Positions 21,761-31,654 of a stretch of 64,000 bases of DNA are shown here, one piece after another. The number at the start of each line of letters is the position of its first letter. Positions within the stretch are counted from its first letter, which is position 1. A program made the position numbers and the translations under genes. The notes below the pieces were generated by a model. That model was not told the DNA's origin. It worked only from the letters and a program-made list of their open reading frames with translations, and made no database searches. The stretch comes from Triparma columacea. Taxonomy: Eukaryota; Sar; Bolidophyceae; Parmales; Triparmaceae. The stretch is from the NCBI GenBank assembly GCA_030267965.1, contig BRYA01000190.1:1-64000 (forward strand), in the 5' to 3' direction.

Positions 21761-23990
21761 ATGCCTCCGCCCCTCCCCGCCTCTGATGTCCCTTTTCCAC
21801 CCCCATCAGGTTCATCCACTCGCATAGTATACTCGTCCGGTTATAGTTTTTACGGCACTATTCCTTCCGAGAACAGTGGCATAATCAACCCTACAACATC
21901 CGCAAACTCGTCTTCTCTAGTTTTCCTCTCGGCGACCTGCACTACCCTCATTTCTGTGGAGCGCGACAACGAGGGGGGGGGGGGGGACAAAGTTTCTATA
22001 CTCGGCACGCCCCAGTCCGGCATTCAGTACCTGTCTCCGACGAGCCTGCCGATGCCCCCGAGGGTTGAGGTGACATCCCTGTCATGCGGGCGGTATCACA
22101 CGGCGTTAACGACCTCGTCGGGGACTGTCATGTCGTGGGGGAGCGGGCACTTTGGACAGCTCGGTCTGGGGGACGACGCCTACAGGGTCAACCCCACGGT
22201 CGTTGAAGGCGTCAACACAATAATGGAACCCTTCCCTGGATACTCTGCGAGGGCAGTGACGGCCGGAGGGAATCATTCCATCGTGCACATGGTAGGACCT
22301 GAAGGCGATGCGTTACTGTCGTTTGGGTTCAACTCTTCGGGGCAGTGCGGCATTGGATCGTACTACAACACTATCATGGATCCGACATTTGTTCACGGTT
22401 TCGAGCCCTGGGAGATGGAGGGAAGATCTCGGCTCCCACCACCGCTCCCTGGTGTTGAGGGTTTTGTGGTCGCCACTTCTACCAGGCCCTCGAGCAAATC
22501 GGACGGGAACCTTGGCACCAGGGTGCAATCAGTAGCAGCAGGGTTGAACTTTACGGTAGTTTCAACGGACCGAGGCATCGTCTATTCCTTCGGGAACGGG
22601 AAGGGTGGCAAGCTGGGCGTGAGCAAGATTCCGCCCACGGGGAATAGGGAAAAGAGTAGGAAAGATCCAACCAAGAAGGTGAGAATAGACGAGAAGTAAA
22701 AGGGCATCGCGAAGACGCCGCTCAGCAGTTGTTCCAACACCCTTTGCCTTCGACCGCCACTTCGTTTCTTCCGTTGTTGTCGCAGGATTGCGCTTGCTCG
22801 CCAATACCAATCAGATTCCCCAATGGGGCACAGGGAGAAGAGTACCAAGTCGAGTGCGGGGCAGAATTCGCCTTTTCGATGTGCACCGACGCAGCTCGAG
22901 GCAATTTCATAAAGTGTTACAGTTGGGGTGTTGGGGGTGACGGCCAACACGCGATGAATTGCCACCTTCATCTTAGAACGCCTAGGGAGAACCAGCACAT
23001 ACGAACGATCGCGGAGGCGTCTGATAGGGGAGGGGCAGCCATGAAAATATTCGGGAGGGGATCGAGCGCGGGGATGTTAGTGAAGGAGGGGGGCGGTCAA
23101 GGAAGTATTTACACCTGGGGATGCAACGAGAAGGGCAACCTAGGGCACCCGCGGGCCTCCAGGGTGGAGGAAGACGAATTTGAAGAATTCGAGGGACCCC
23201 CCGGCCTGGCGGTCTGGGAGGGAAAGAGGTGAGAGTTGGCAAGAGAAGGGGGGCAAAAATGAAAGAAGAGCAAATTTTTCGATAACTAACCCCTTTTCAT
23301 GCTCCTCCTCCTAGCTTCGAATCTGGACATAACATTTACTACCCCAAGCTGGTTAACTTCGACAGGGCTATTTCGGAGCACTTCAACGGAAAGGTGCCTC
23401 CCGATGTCGGTTACGACGTGGTGGGCTGTTGCCTTGGTGAGACTGGCATCTACGCGGTCCTTGACATTGTCGAGGGGGCTGCGCCTTCTGCAGCGCCCTT
23501 CGAGGTGTCCGTGCCCGCAGAGGACAAAGAGGAGGGGAAGGCCGTCGACAGCAGCCGGCAGTACAAAGGTTTTGCCACTTCAAAGTCGATGGACTTGCTG
23601 GATGACTCGAGCATCGACTTCTCTCGCCCCCCCCCCAGGGTGGTAGACCAGGCTCACAGCTGGTGTAGGAACGGCAGGATCAAGGAGCTCAACGAGATCC
23701 TCGAGAGGGGCTACAACGTCAAGGCCAAGGACCTCAATGGTAATGACCTCCTGACCGTGTGCTGCCAGAACGGGAGCGTCGCCGTAGCCCGGAATGCAAT
23801 CAGGAGGGGGGCTGACGTGAACGCCCAGAACAAGGCAGGGAACACCCCACTGCACTTCGCCATGTACTTCAAGCACGACGAGATCGTGAGCCTCCTGCAG
23901 AGACAAGGAGCGGACGACGTCAAGCAGAACAAAGAAGGGCTCACTTGCTACGAGGGACTCAGAAAGGCCGACCTCGAGGAGGATTTCTAA
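21761..23990 (+). CDS. RCC1-repeat protein with C-terminal ankyrin repeats
   Basis: Exons 21761-22678, 22786-23228 and 23315-23990 join in phases 0 and 2, giving 678 residues. RCC1 blades are visible as SLSCGRYHTALTTSSGTVMSWGSG (about residues 105-130), AVTAGGNHSIVH, SVAAGLNFTVV, KCYSWGVGGDGQ and IYTWGCNEKGNLG, which should form a seven-bladed propeller. The last 150 residues contain ankyrin repeats (NGNDLLTVCCQNGSVAVA, then KAGNTPLHFAMYFKHDEIV). RCC1 propellers act as exchange factors or protein-binding platforms, and ankyrin repeats bind proteins, so this is a scaffold of unknown target. The stop is 46 nt from the stop of the convergent OTC gene. A G run at 21972-21984 sits in the first exon. 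Confidence 0.85.
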
Positions 23991-24036
23991 ATTGCTAATG
24001 CTGATTCCCAGAAAACAATGTTCAAGTTTTTCCCCT

Positions 24037-25420
24037 TCACTTTCCCCCGCACACCGACAGCCCCCGGATTCCAAGTACGGTCGCCATGACCGTCCACATC
24101 CTATTCTCTGCCTCGTCGAAAACGATGCTGCGGGGGCCGTAGAACACCTCGTCGTCGACTTCTTCTTGGTGCCTGGGTAAGCAGTGCATGAAGAGGGCGC
24201 CGGAGTTTGCACCGCTAAGGAGCTTCTCGGTGACCTGGTAACCAGCGAACTCGGCAACCTTCTTCTTGTACATGTCCTGCGACGAGTGGAGGTGGTTAGA
24301 GGTGTTGTGTTGCGCGTCGTTTGTTTGGAGCATGTCGGGTTTATGGGGAGCTGCTTCAATTCCCGACCTACTCTCACCTCCTCTCCCATGCTGACCCACG
24401 TGTCTGTGACTACAACATCTGCTCCCTTTACCGCCTCGCTAGCGTCGGTTGTGAAGAAAAGGTTTCCCGCCTTATCTGGTCCAAGGAAGTCCTGGCAGGT
24501 CTTGACCACCCCGGCGTTGCACTCGTAACCGGGGGGAGTGGCGATGCGGACGGAGCCACCAAGGAAAATAAACCCCAGCATGAGGTCGTGGATGACATTG
24601 TTGCCGTCGCCAACCCAGGCGAGGGTCTGGGGGGAGATGACCGAACCAGTATGGGTGAGTATAAACTCTGAAATGAGTACTGTGCTACCGCTTGCCACAT
24701 TGTTCTCACCTTCCCTGCGACCCCCCCTAAGCCCCACTTCTCCTCTAGTGTCTGCAGGTCTGCAAGCGTCTGTAGCGGGTGGTACAGGTTGCAGAGTGCG
24801 TTGATGACCTTCCCTGGAGCTCCCTCCTCGAGGGCTAAGATGGTCTCGTTCTTGTAAACGCGGGCAAGGATTATGTCATTGAAGCGAGTGAGGACGTTTG
24901 AGGTGTCCTTGATGGACTCGTTGACGCCAAGCTGGATATCCTGGGAGGAGAGGAAAAGGCCATGGGCGCCGAGCTTGTAGAGGCCAGTCTCAGTGGAGAC
25001 GCGGGTACGAGTGGAGCGTTTCTCGAATATCATGGAAACCGAAATGCCGTCAAGGGGCTTGGGAGAAATAGGGACGGGCTTCTCCTTGTACAACTTCTTC
25101 AGCTCATGTGCCTCGTCCAGAACCTTTCTCAACAGTTCAGGGTTCAAGGAGTTTATGGAGAGAAGCGAGGGGAGGGGAGTGGTTGGAGTGCAGCCTAAGG
25201 AGTGAGGAGGGTGGCGAGGGGGGGATGGGGGGGGGGTGAGGTGAGGTGGAAGGATCGAGTAGGGGGGGATTATTGTGAAATTGAGGATAAAGTGGACACG
25301 CTGACAATTGTTGCTAAAGAAGTGGGTTGTTATAAAACCGTTGTATAACTGCGAGCTCGGAATGTTTGTCGTATCTGTGGTCATTAGTGTGAAAGTGAGC
25401 ATCCGGAAAATGCAACCCAT
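24037..25420 (-). CDS. OTC: Ornithine carbamoyltransferase
   Basis: The enzyme is clear from about 25199 downward; the N-terminus is not. Exons end or start at 24710, 24626/24378 and 24276/24037, all phase 0. [21 protein letters not shown] starts the carbamoyl-phosphate domain. FEKRSTRTR is the carbamoyl-phosphate motif, HPLQ the second one, [10 protein letters not shown] the ornithine-domain opening and FMHCLPRH the ornithine-binding Cys loop. It makes citrulline from ornithine and carbamoyl phosphate, in the arginine/urea pathway. Upstream of 25199 the frame stays open to about 25420 but lacks a convincing transit peptide. A CCTTAG acceptor at about 25198 hints that an earlier exon exists; ATGA|GTAAGC near 25540 is one phase-compatible candidate. 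Treat the 5' end as unresolved. Confidence 0.92.
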
Positions 25421-25686
25421 CACGCAATGGGGAGTAGAAATGAGATGAGGATTTGATGGCGCTCAAAAATGCAACAGAATTTGTTGTATTATAATTCGCG
25501 TCGCTAGCAAACATGAATTGTTGCTTACTCATGTTGAGGAATAGATTTTTATGTGTTTGTGTGGGCAATCAAAAGGCAACACTGTCAAAAATCTTCTTTT
25601 GTGACAGGTGACAGGTCAAAACCGAAAAAACGAGAAGACGAAACGAAATATTTTACACGGATAATTAAAGATTTTGTAAGATACCA

Positions 25687-26780
25687 CTATAAGACTTCAC
25701 TTCTATCATCAACTGGAGTCAGTGATAGTCCTTCATCTGCATCATCTCTCCACCCTACTCTCATGCTTGGGCTGCGACTCTGAGGAGGTTTTGGTTCGGC
25801 GCCCGCCGGGTTGGGCATGCCGACGTCTTCGTCGGGATCGGCGTACACAATCTTCTTCCTCGGCATCATCTCGAGCCAACAGATCCAGGGGACGACGGGA
25901 GAGAACACCCAGAGGAGCTCCGTTGCCATAGCTCCGATCATCCACCCGAGCACGAGGTCTATTGTATAATGCGATCTACAGGATACGATGCTGTAAGATC
26001 CTAGAAGAAAGACCCCAATGCTGAGAGCGTACCCGACGGGGTGGACCCATAGCTTCATCTTGAATCCCATGATGGTCATGACCGTTAAATTCCCAGCGTG
26101 TCCGCTGAAGATTAGGTCACCGCAGGCGACGGGGGGCCACCTTTTCACGATTCTCTTGGCGGCTTCCGACCACGTGCTGATGCTGTCGGTTCGGTCGGTC
26201 GCATTGCAAGCGGGGTTGGGGTTGGGGAGTTGCGTGAGGGCAACAGTGGCCCATCGGAGCACGTACAGCATCGCGAACCTTTGGTGTGATGTGTGGGGAT
26301 AGCGGGGCGAGGAGGTTAGATTTTGGTGGGGGGGGTGCGAGGAGTAGAGCACCTCGCGCTCGCGTTCGATCCCCATACTCACATGTGAAACACTCTATGC
26401 ATAATCAACTTTCCATCCCTTCGGTAGATGGCCCTTATTAAGAATGAGACGTAAAAGACAGTGATGCACAGCGTCTGAACGTTTTGGGGTCCCTGCAAAG
26501 GGCACCAGAATGGTATGAGGTCAAACCCAATGTCTCCAAGAGCAAAAGGGCTCGTACCCTCGTAACCATCGTGTTCAAACTTGGGCTGCTTGGCGCGCGC
26601 CACGGCGCCGCCAAATATAGCCATCAACTCTCCCATACTGATACCCAGAAATGCGGACAGGAAAACGTGGAATACGCCCTTCTTGGCCTCAGCGGGCCAA
26701 CCCTGCACAATCGGGAGCTGACGGAGGTAGGAACTTACTTTCTGCATACAAGACGAAGTAGAGGCGTCTGGCTTGGACAT
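25687..26780 (-). CDS. Sphingomyelin synthase-like PAP2-C membrane protein, copy A
   Basis: Exons 26383-26780 and 25687-26278 join in phase 2 (329 residues). ATG at 26780 (MSKPDASTSS) is the first Met of the frame. The chain has about six hydrophobic helices. CGDLIFSGHAGN and CRSHYTIDLVLG carry the two His and one Asp of the lipid phosphate phosphatase triad used by sphingomyelin and ceramide-phosphoethanolamine synthases. These enzymes transfer a phospho head group to ceramide in Golgi or plasma membrane. LALGDIGFDLIP and the helix AIFGGAVA align with the neighbour at 27109. The exact head group cannot be read from sequence. Confidence 0.82.
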
Positions 26781-27108
26781 GACACACACGACAACGGGGA
26801 CGGGAGATGTTTCGGTGTAAGCCAAAGGACTTTACTGGAAGACCTCAAGCTGGATGAAAAATTGGCGGTTGTCAAAAATGGGGTGTTCGGTTCTCGTCAC
26901 CTCATTTTGCTGTTTTTTCTGGGTGCCCTGAATTTTTCCTTTTTGTTTTGCAAAGCTTTTACCTGTTTCTAAAGTAGACCTTCGTCTTTTCTCTTTAGAA
27001 ACTCAGATCCCTTCTCATACGCTTAACAAAGCGTCACGAAGTCATTGATCCTCCTGTTGTAGCTCCAGAACAGGTTTTTTCCAAACGCAGGGACCACAAG
27101 CCCAGTAT
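26781..27108. promoter_or_regulatory. Shared divergent promoter region of the two SMS-like paralogues
   Basis: 328 bp between divergent start codons of two related genes, so it probably contains both promoters. No defined binding site can be named. Co-regulation is inference from the head-to-head layout. Confidence 0.4.
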
Positions 27109-28182
27109 ATGAGCCCAGCAGTAATGTCCAGCACGTCCTCGGGTTCGGAACCGTCGATGTACTCGGTCTGGGCGAAGAATTTTTGGGCTTGGGTGAACAC
27201 CAGTGGCCCTCTGGCATCCTTCCAGCCAAATCCTAGGGAAACGGGGAAACGGTTCGGGATTTGCTTTTGTATTTGGATGGTGTGCTACTATATCATGGCA
27301 ATCTTCGGTGGATCGGTTGCGCTCTGGCGATTTCCAAAGCAAGACATTACAGATCCGAGGCCGTTCACTTTGCCAGACATAGGCTTTGCAGTATTTCCAG
27401 GTGAGTTGTGTGTTGTAGTGGCTCCCAACAAAACCTTTGTACTGTACTCTTGTCCGGTAACTCTTGGTGCACGCTGACGTGGTGTACCCAAGCTAATACA
27501 ACTCGCAATCGACGCTGCTGTGCACCCAGAGTTCTGCCCCAAGATTGGAGGAGAGACGGGGGACAATATCCAGTCCCTTTCGCTCGTCATCTTTTACCTC
27601 TATACGGCGTATTTGGTATGCGGCAGCGGGCACCCGAGGGGGCGATTGGTGGCGCAGCGCTTCTTTCTCGTAAACTCCCTTATGTTCCTCACGCGCACTA
27701 CGACTGTTGGTGTTACAAACCTGCCCAACCCTAATTACCACCCCAACTGTATGTTAGCACAGATTGAGGAATTTACGTACCTGGATGCCCTCAAAGATGT
27801 CCTTGACACCTTCCCCCCCAAGGCTTGCGGGGATCTCATTTATTCCGGCCACACCGCCTGCACCTTCATGGCAATGTTCATTTTCCACAAGATGGGGGTC
27901 ATGAACAAGTGGATTACCATGTTTATGTGGGGATGGGCCATCGCCGCCATCGTTAGTATCATGGGTTGCCGGTCGCATTACACGGTTGACGTCGTTCTTG
28001 GTTTATACTTTGCGTACTTTTTGAGTTCTTGGTACTTTCTGAGAGCTGAAGGTGTCATAAAAGGCTGGGCGAGCGACTGGATCATTTGGTTAGAAGCCCA
28101 GGATATGTTTGCGGAACCATACGCTGGGAGCTATTCTACGGCAGAAATGGAGCTGTCTAAGACAAGCAATGATAGAGTGTAG
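27109..28182 (+). CDS. Sphingomyelin synthase-like PAP2-C membrane protein, copy B
   Basis: Exons 27109-27400 and 27530-28182 join in phase 1 (314 residues; a start at 27124 would give 309). Same layout as copy A: AIFGGSVAL helix, LPDIGFAVFPEFCP created across the splice, CGDLIYSGHTACTF and CRSHYTVDVVLG with the His/His/Asp triad intact. The two proteins are clearly homologous but well diverged, so the duplication is old. The C-terminal 45 residues are cytosolic and polar. The same alternatives as copy A apply: ceramide phosphotransferase or a related lipid phosphatase. Confidence 0.83.
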
Positions 28183-28365
28183 GGGGGGAAGGGGGAGAGC
28201 TGTGTCCCTGCCAGTGCAGTGCAGCTGTAAAAGGGATGATCTCAAAGGTTAGTTACTTATGCACACATTAATTTGAAAATCGCGCGCAATTTCTTGTCCA
28301 ACTCTCCACCCGTTACTCGCACATGAACCTCAACCCACTACCCCCTCCCCTTCACCCTTGACCCC

Positions 28366-30244
28366 TTATCTCATTTGCAGTTTTGCGATGTCGATGCCCA
28401 TCATCTCCGACAAATACCTATCGTCGATACCCTTCTTTTTCATGTCGTTCACCATCTTGTCCCTGATTGCGAAGAGCTTGATTCTCTCGGTCGCCATCTC
28501 CTTCTTGATCATGCGGCCCTCCTCCTCCTTGTCGTTCCTGTGCATCATGCGCCCATCCTCGAGCTTCTGGATCTGGCTCCTCAGGTCCTTCCTGAAGTCC
28601 TCGTTCATCCTGTCCTTCTCCTGCCTCTCCCTCTCCTCCCTCTCCGCCATCTGGTACGCGTACTTCACGGCAGACTCGTACTCGTCCTGCTTCTCGGCGG
28701 CGAGGCGGGCGACAGCGGCCTCCTTCTCGGCCTGTTGCTGCTTGCGGGCCTCGTTCATCATGATGGCATCTTGCTTCTGCTTGTGAGCCTTCCAGAGCTC
28801 CTTCTGGCGGGCGCGCCTCTCGCCCTCTTCCATAGCCCTCCTGGCCCGGAGCTCGTCAATCTCGGCCTGCTTGCCCTGGTGCTTAGTCTGGTTGTCGAGC
28901 ATCTTCTTCTGCCTCTCGTTCACGAGCCTCTTCCTCTCGTTCTCCTCATCCTCCCTCTGCCTCATCTTCTCATCCTGCTTGGCCTGGTACGCGAGAATCA
29001 TCTCGACCTGTTGCGACGAAGCGAAGCGATTGCGGTGAGTAAGTTGCGTTAGTTTCAAGTGCATTTGTGGTAGGCGAGGTGTCGTCACTGCAATAGTGCT
29101 TCCTTGGTGTTCCTTGGTGTTCCTTGATGTTCCTCCCCTCCTCTTCTCACCTCTTCCTTCTCTCTGAGCTTGAGGTGCTTTTTGGCATTGATGGCGTCTT
29201 TATTAGCCTTGATGACCTCGACCCTCGCCTTGGCGATCTCAACCTCCTTCTTCTCCGCCGCGATCTTGTCCTCCTCCTCATACTTCTTGATAGTCTGGAG
29301 CATCTGCTTGTTCTCCTGCTCCCTCGCCTCCTCCTGGAGAATCTTCATTTTCTTGCGCGCCTCGATCTGATCAATGATCACGCTGCGGTCCTCGATCCTC
29401 TTCGAGAGCTTGGAGTTCTCTTCCTTCTCCCTGGCCGCGAGCTCCTTGAGCCTGTCGATCTCCATGGCAATATCCATGCGTTTCTCGTACTCGGCCTCCA
29501 TGGCCTCGCGCCGATGCCTGTCGGCCATCTGCTGATCCCTGATCGTGAAGGCCATCGCGCGCTGGGAATAGGTGTTGAGGAGCTTGACGAGGTCGTTCTG
29601 CTGGTCGATCTTTTCCACTGCCATCTTCCTGATAGCTTGGGCGCGCTGCTCGCTGATCTCCTCGGACTGGCTCTTCTTGGTTTTGGCCTTGGCCTCGTCC
29701 TCCATTTTTATCATGCGCGCCTTACGGGCGCGGGCTACCTGCTCCTTCTCGGCGCGGATGGCCTCAATCCTAGCGGCCTCTGCGTCCTCCTCAGCCTGGG
29801 AGCGGAGGATGGAACGGACACGCATCTTCTCGTAGTCGCTCTTGGAAATGCAGATGGCGTTCGAGGGGAGCTGGTCCTTGCGGATGCGGGTTCTGGGAGC
29901 CTTTTTGTTTGTGGTTCCAAAAAGACTGGGAAAGAGAGTGGAGCACCGGGGGTTAGGGGGGTGGGGATTTGTTTGGGGAATTGGGGGGGCAGATGTGGAG
30001 GTGGCGGGGAAGGAGAGGGCGGGTTTTAACAATAAGGGGGGTTCGAAGGCAACGGAGGCGTAAAGGAGTGGAGAGGAGGGGGTATATTTGGGGTAGGGTT
30101 GCCGGTCGTTGGGAGTTGGTGTGGGGATCATGGGGGCTCTAAGGTGGGATAAAGGGATATGTGAAGGGGGGGACGGCGGACCTACCTCTCATCGACGCCG
30201 CCATTGCCCACAACGCGGTACTTTGGGGTGCTATGCCTGGACAT
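28366..30244 (-). CDS. CFAP45: Cilia- and flagella-associated protein 45 (CFAP45)
   Basis: Exons 30186-30244, 29151-29925 and 28366-29007 join in phases 2 and 0, giving 491 residues. The 59-nt first exon encodes MSRHSTPKYRVVGNGGVDER, and splicing creates VDERSLFG, matching the VDE-LFG opening of animal CFAP45. The rest is almost one continuous coiled coil (trichohyalin/plectin-homology type) with VEMILAYQAKQDEK and a conserved end DRYLSEMMGIDIAKL. CFAP45 is a microtubule inner protein of the A-tubule in axonemal doublets, and it is restricted to organisms with motile cilia. Its presence implies a flagellate stage in this species. Confidence 0.88.
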
Positions 30245-30500
30245 CCTAGTCAAATTGTTGGGGCTCACAACCGCCGCGGACTAGGGGGTCTTATTTTCAG
30301 ACTTTTGGAGGAGATGTCAAATAAATAGTTTGGGGATTCAAGTGGCATTCAGATGTGTAATGGGTTCAATGAGAAAGGTTCGTTGGTGGGCTTGGTGCGT
30401 GGTTGGAGATATATAATTAATCAATTTCGGGGAAATGTTTTTCAACCAACAGCTCTTTCCTTAGTTACATTCATGTCCCCACTATCTATCCAAGTTCTCT

Positions 30501-31337
30501 TCAGCTGTAATCGTCGTCGTCACTATCCCCGTAGTCCTTGTATGAGTTGAAACCCTCCCTGATGTTGTCTGACCCGCCATACTTTCCGTTGATCATCGCC
30601 ACGTGCACGCTGTTGACTCCCTTCCCTTGGAAGTACTCCTCAGGCATGTCCCCGTCGTAGGTGAGGACGGAGTGCTGGGAGATAACCCAAGCGAGGAGCT
30701 GGGTGGAAAATTCGTCGGTTCCCCCGAGCTCGTCGAAGCCGCGGATGTGGTGGACGACCTTGCCATCCTTGACGAGGAGCATGGTGGGGATCATCACGAT
30801 GCCAAGCTTTTCGACAAGGTATTCGGACTTCTCAGCGTTGATCTTAACGAAGCGGGTCTCCATGTGCTGGGCAGGTTAAATGGGAGGGGGGGGGGCGGAA
30901 GTTAGTAGGTCGTGCAGCAGGCGGTCTAGACAGCATCCCATCCCATCTAAATCACCCTCCCAACCCCGCCTCACCTTTTTGCAAAGTTTCTCAAAGTGAG
31001 CGTCCACGTTCTCGCAGTACCTCGTGGTCGGCCTGTAGAAGTGTACAACAAGCCTCTGCGAGGTCTTGGCCGCGTGGAAGAACTCCTTCGTGTCGCTCAG
31101 CTCCATGTAGCGGCCGTGGCCCTGGGCCTGCCAGTCGAGACGCTTCTTCTGATCCTGGATCAGCTTCTCCTTGCGCTTGGCGCGCAGGCGCTCAAGAGCG
31201 TCCTCGTCGTTCATAAGCTCGTCATACTTGGCCATGTCGGCGTCAATTTGGGCCTCCTGCTGCTCTGCCCCCTCCAACATGACCTTGTTGACCATGTTAC
31301 CAATGATCTGGTTCTTATCTCCGAAACCGATATCCAT
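30501..31337 (-). CDS. TXNDC9: Thioredoxin domain-containing protein 9 (phosducin-like)
   Basis: Exons 30975-31337 and 30501-30866 join in phase 0, giving 242 residues. The N-terminal helix (KVMLEGAEQQEAQID) and DELMNDEDALERLRAKR are typical of TXNDC9, followed by a thioredoxin fold: LVVHFYRPTTRYCENVD, HMETRFVKINAEKSEYLVEKLG and VIPTMLLVKDGKVV-like strands. The CxxC redox pair is absent (PTTRYC), as in other members, so it acts as a co-chaperone of the CCT chaperonin in tubulin and actin folding and not as a reductase. The acidic tail ends DSDDDDYS. Confidence 0.93.
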
Positions 31338-31654
31338 GATTCTACTATTGTGGAGTGAAAAGAGGGGAGGGAGCGGGTAAGCGTCGTGTGTGTGTTTACA
31401 GGAGGCGACATTGATAAATTGAAAACTCTGGTGACTTCGTAAATTGAAAAATATATCAGTGGAGTAGGGTTTTGGGAGTGAATGGGAGCGGGGAGGACAC
31501 GTCGTGCATACATAGGAGAGAAATGGCTATATTATGTCGCATATTTCAAATAGGAGGAGGGGGGCATCCTTACTTCAAATTTTGCAACTTTTGCTGTTTT
31601 TTGGCAGAAGAAAATTCCATCTCTCTCCTCCCATACTAAACAAATCGAGCGCAT
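31338..31654. other. Divergent intergenic region
   Basis: 317 bp between TXNDC9 (-) and the CLC gene (+). It must hold both promoters. A short TG tract occurs at about 31388-31396. No gene seen. Confidence 0.4.

Noticed and set aside
28375..30029. Long Leu-rich plus-strand frames opposite CFAP45
   Set aside because: They are the antisense of Glu/Lys-rich coiled-coil codons, which always read as Leu-rich. The minus-strand protein has family motifs and matched splice sites.
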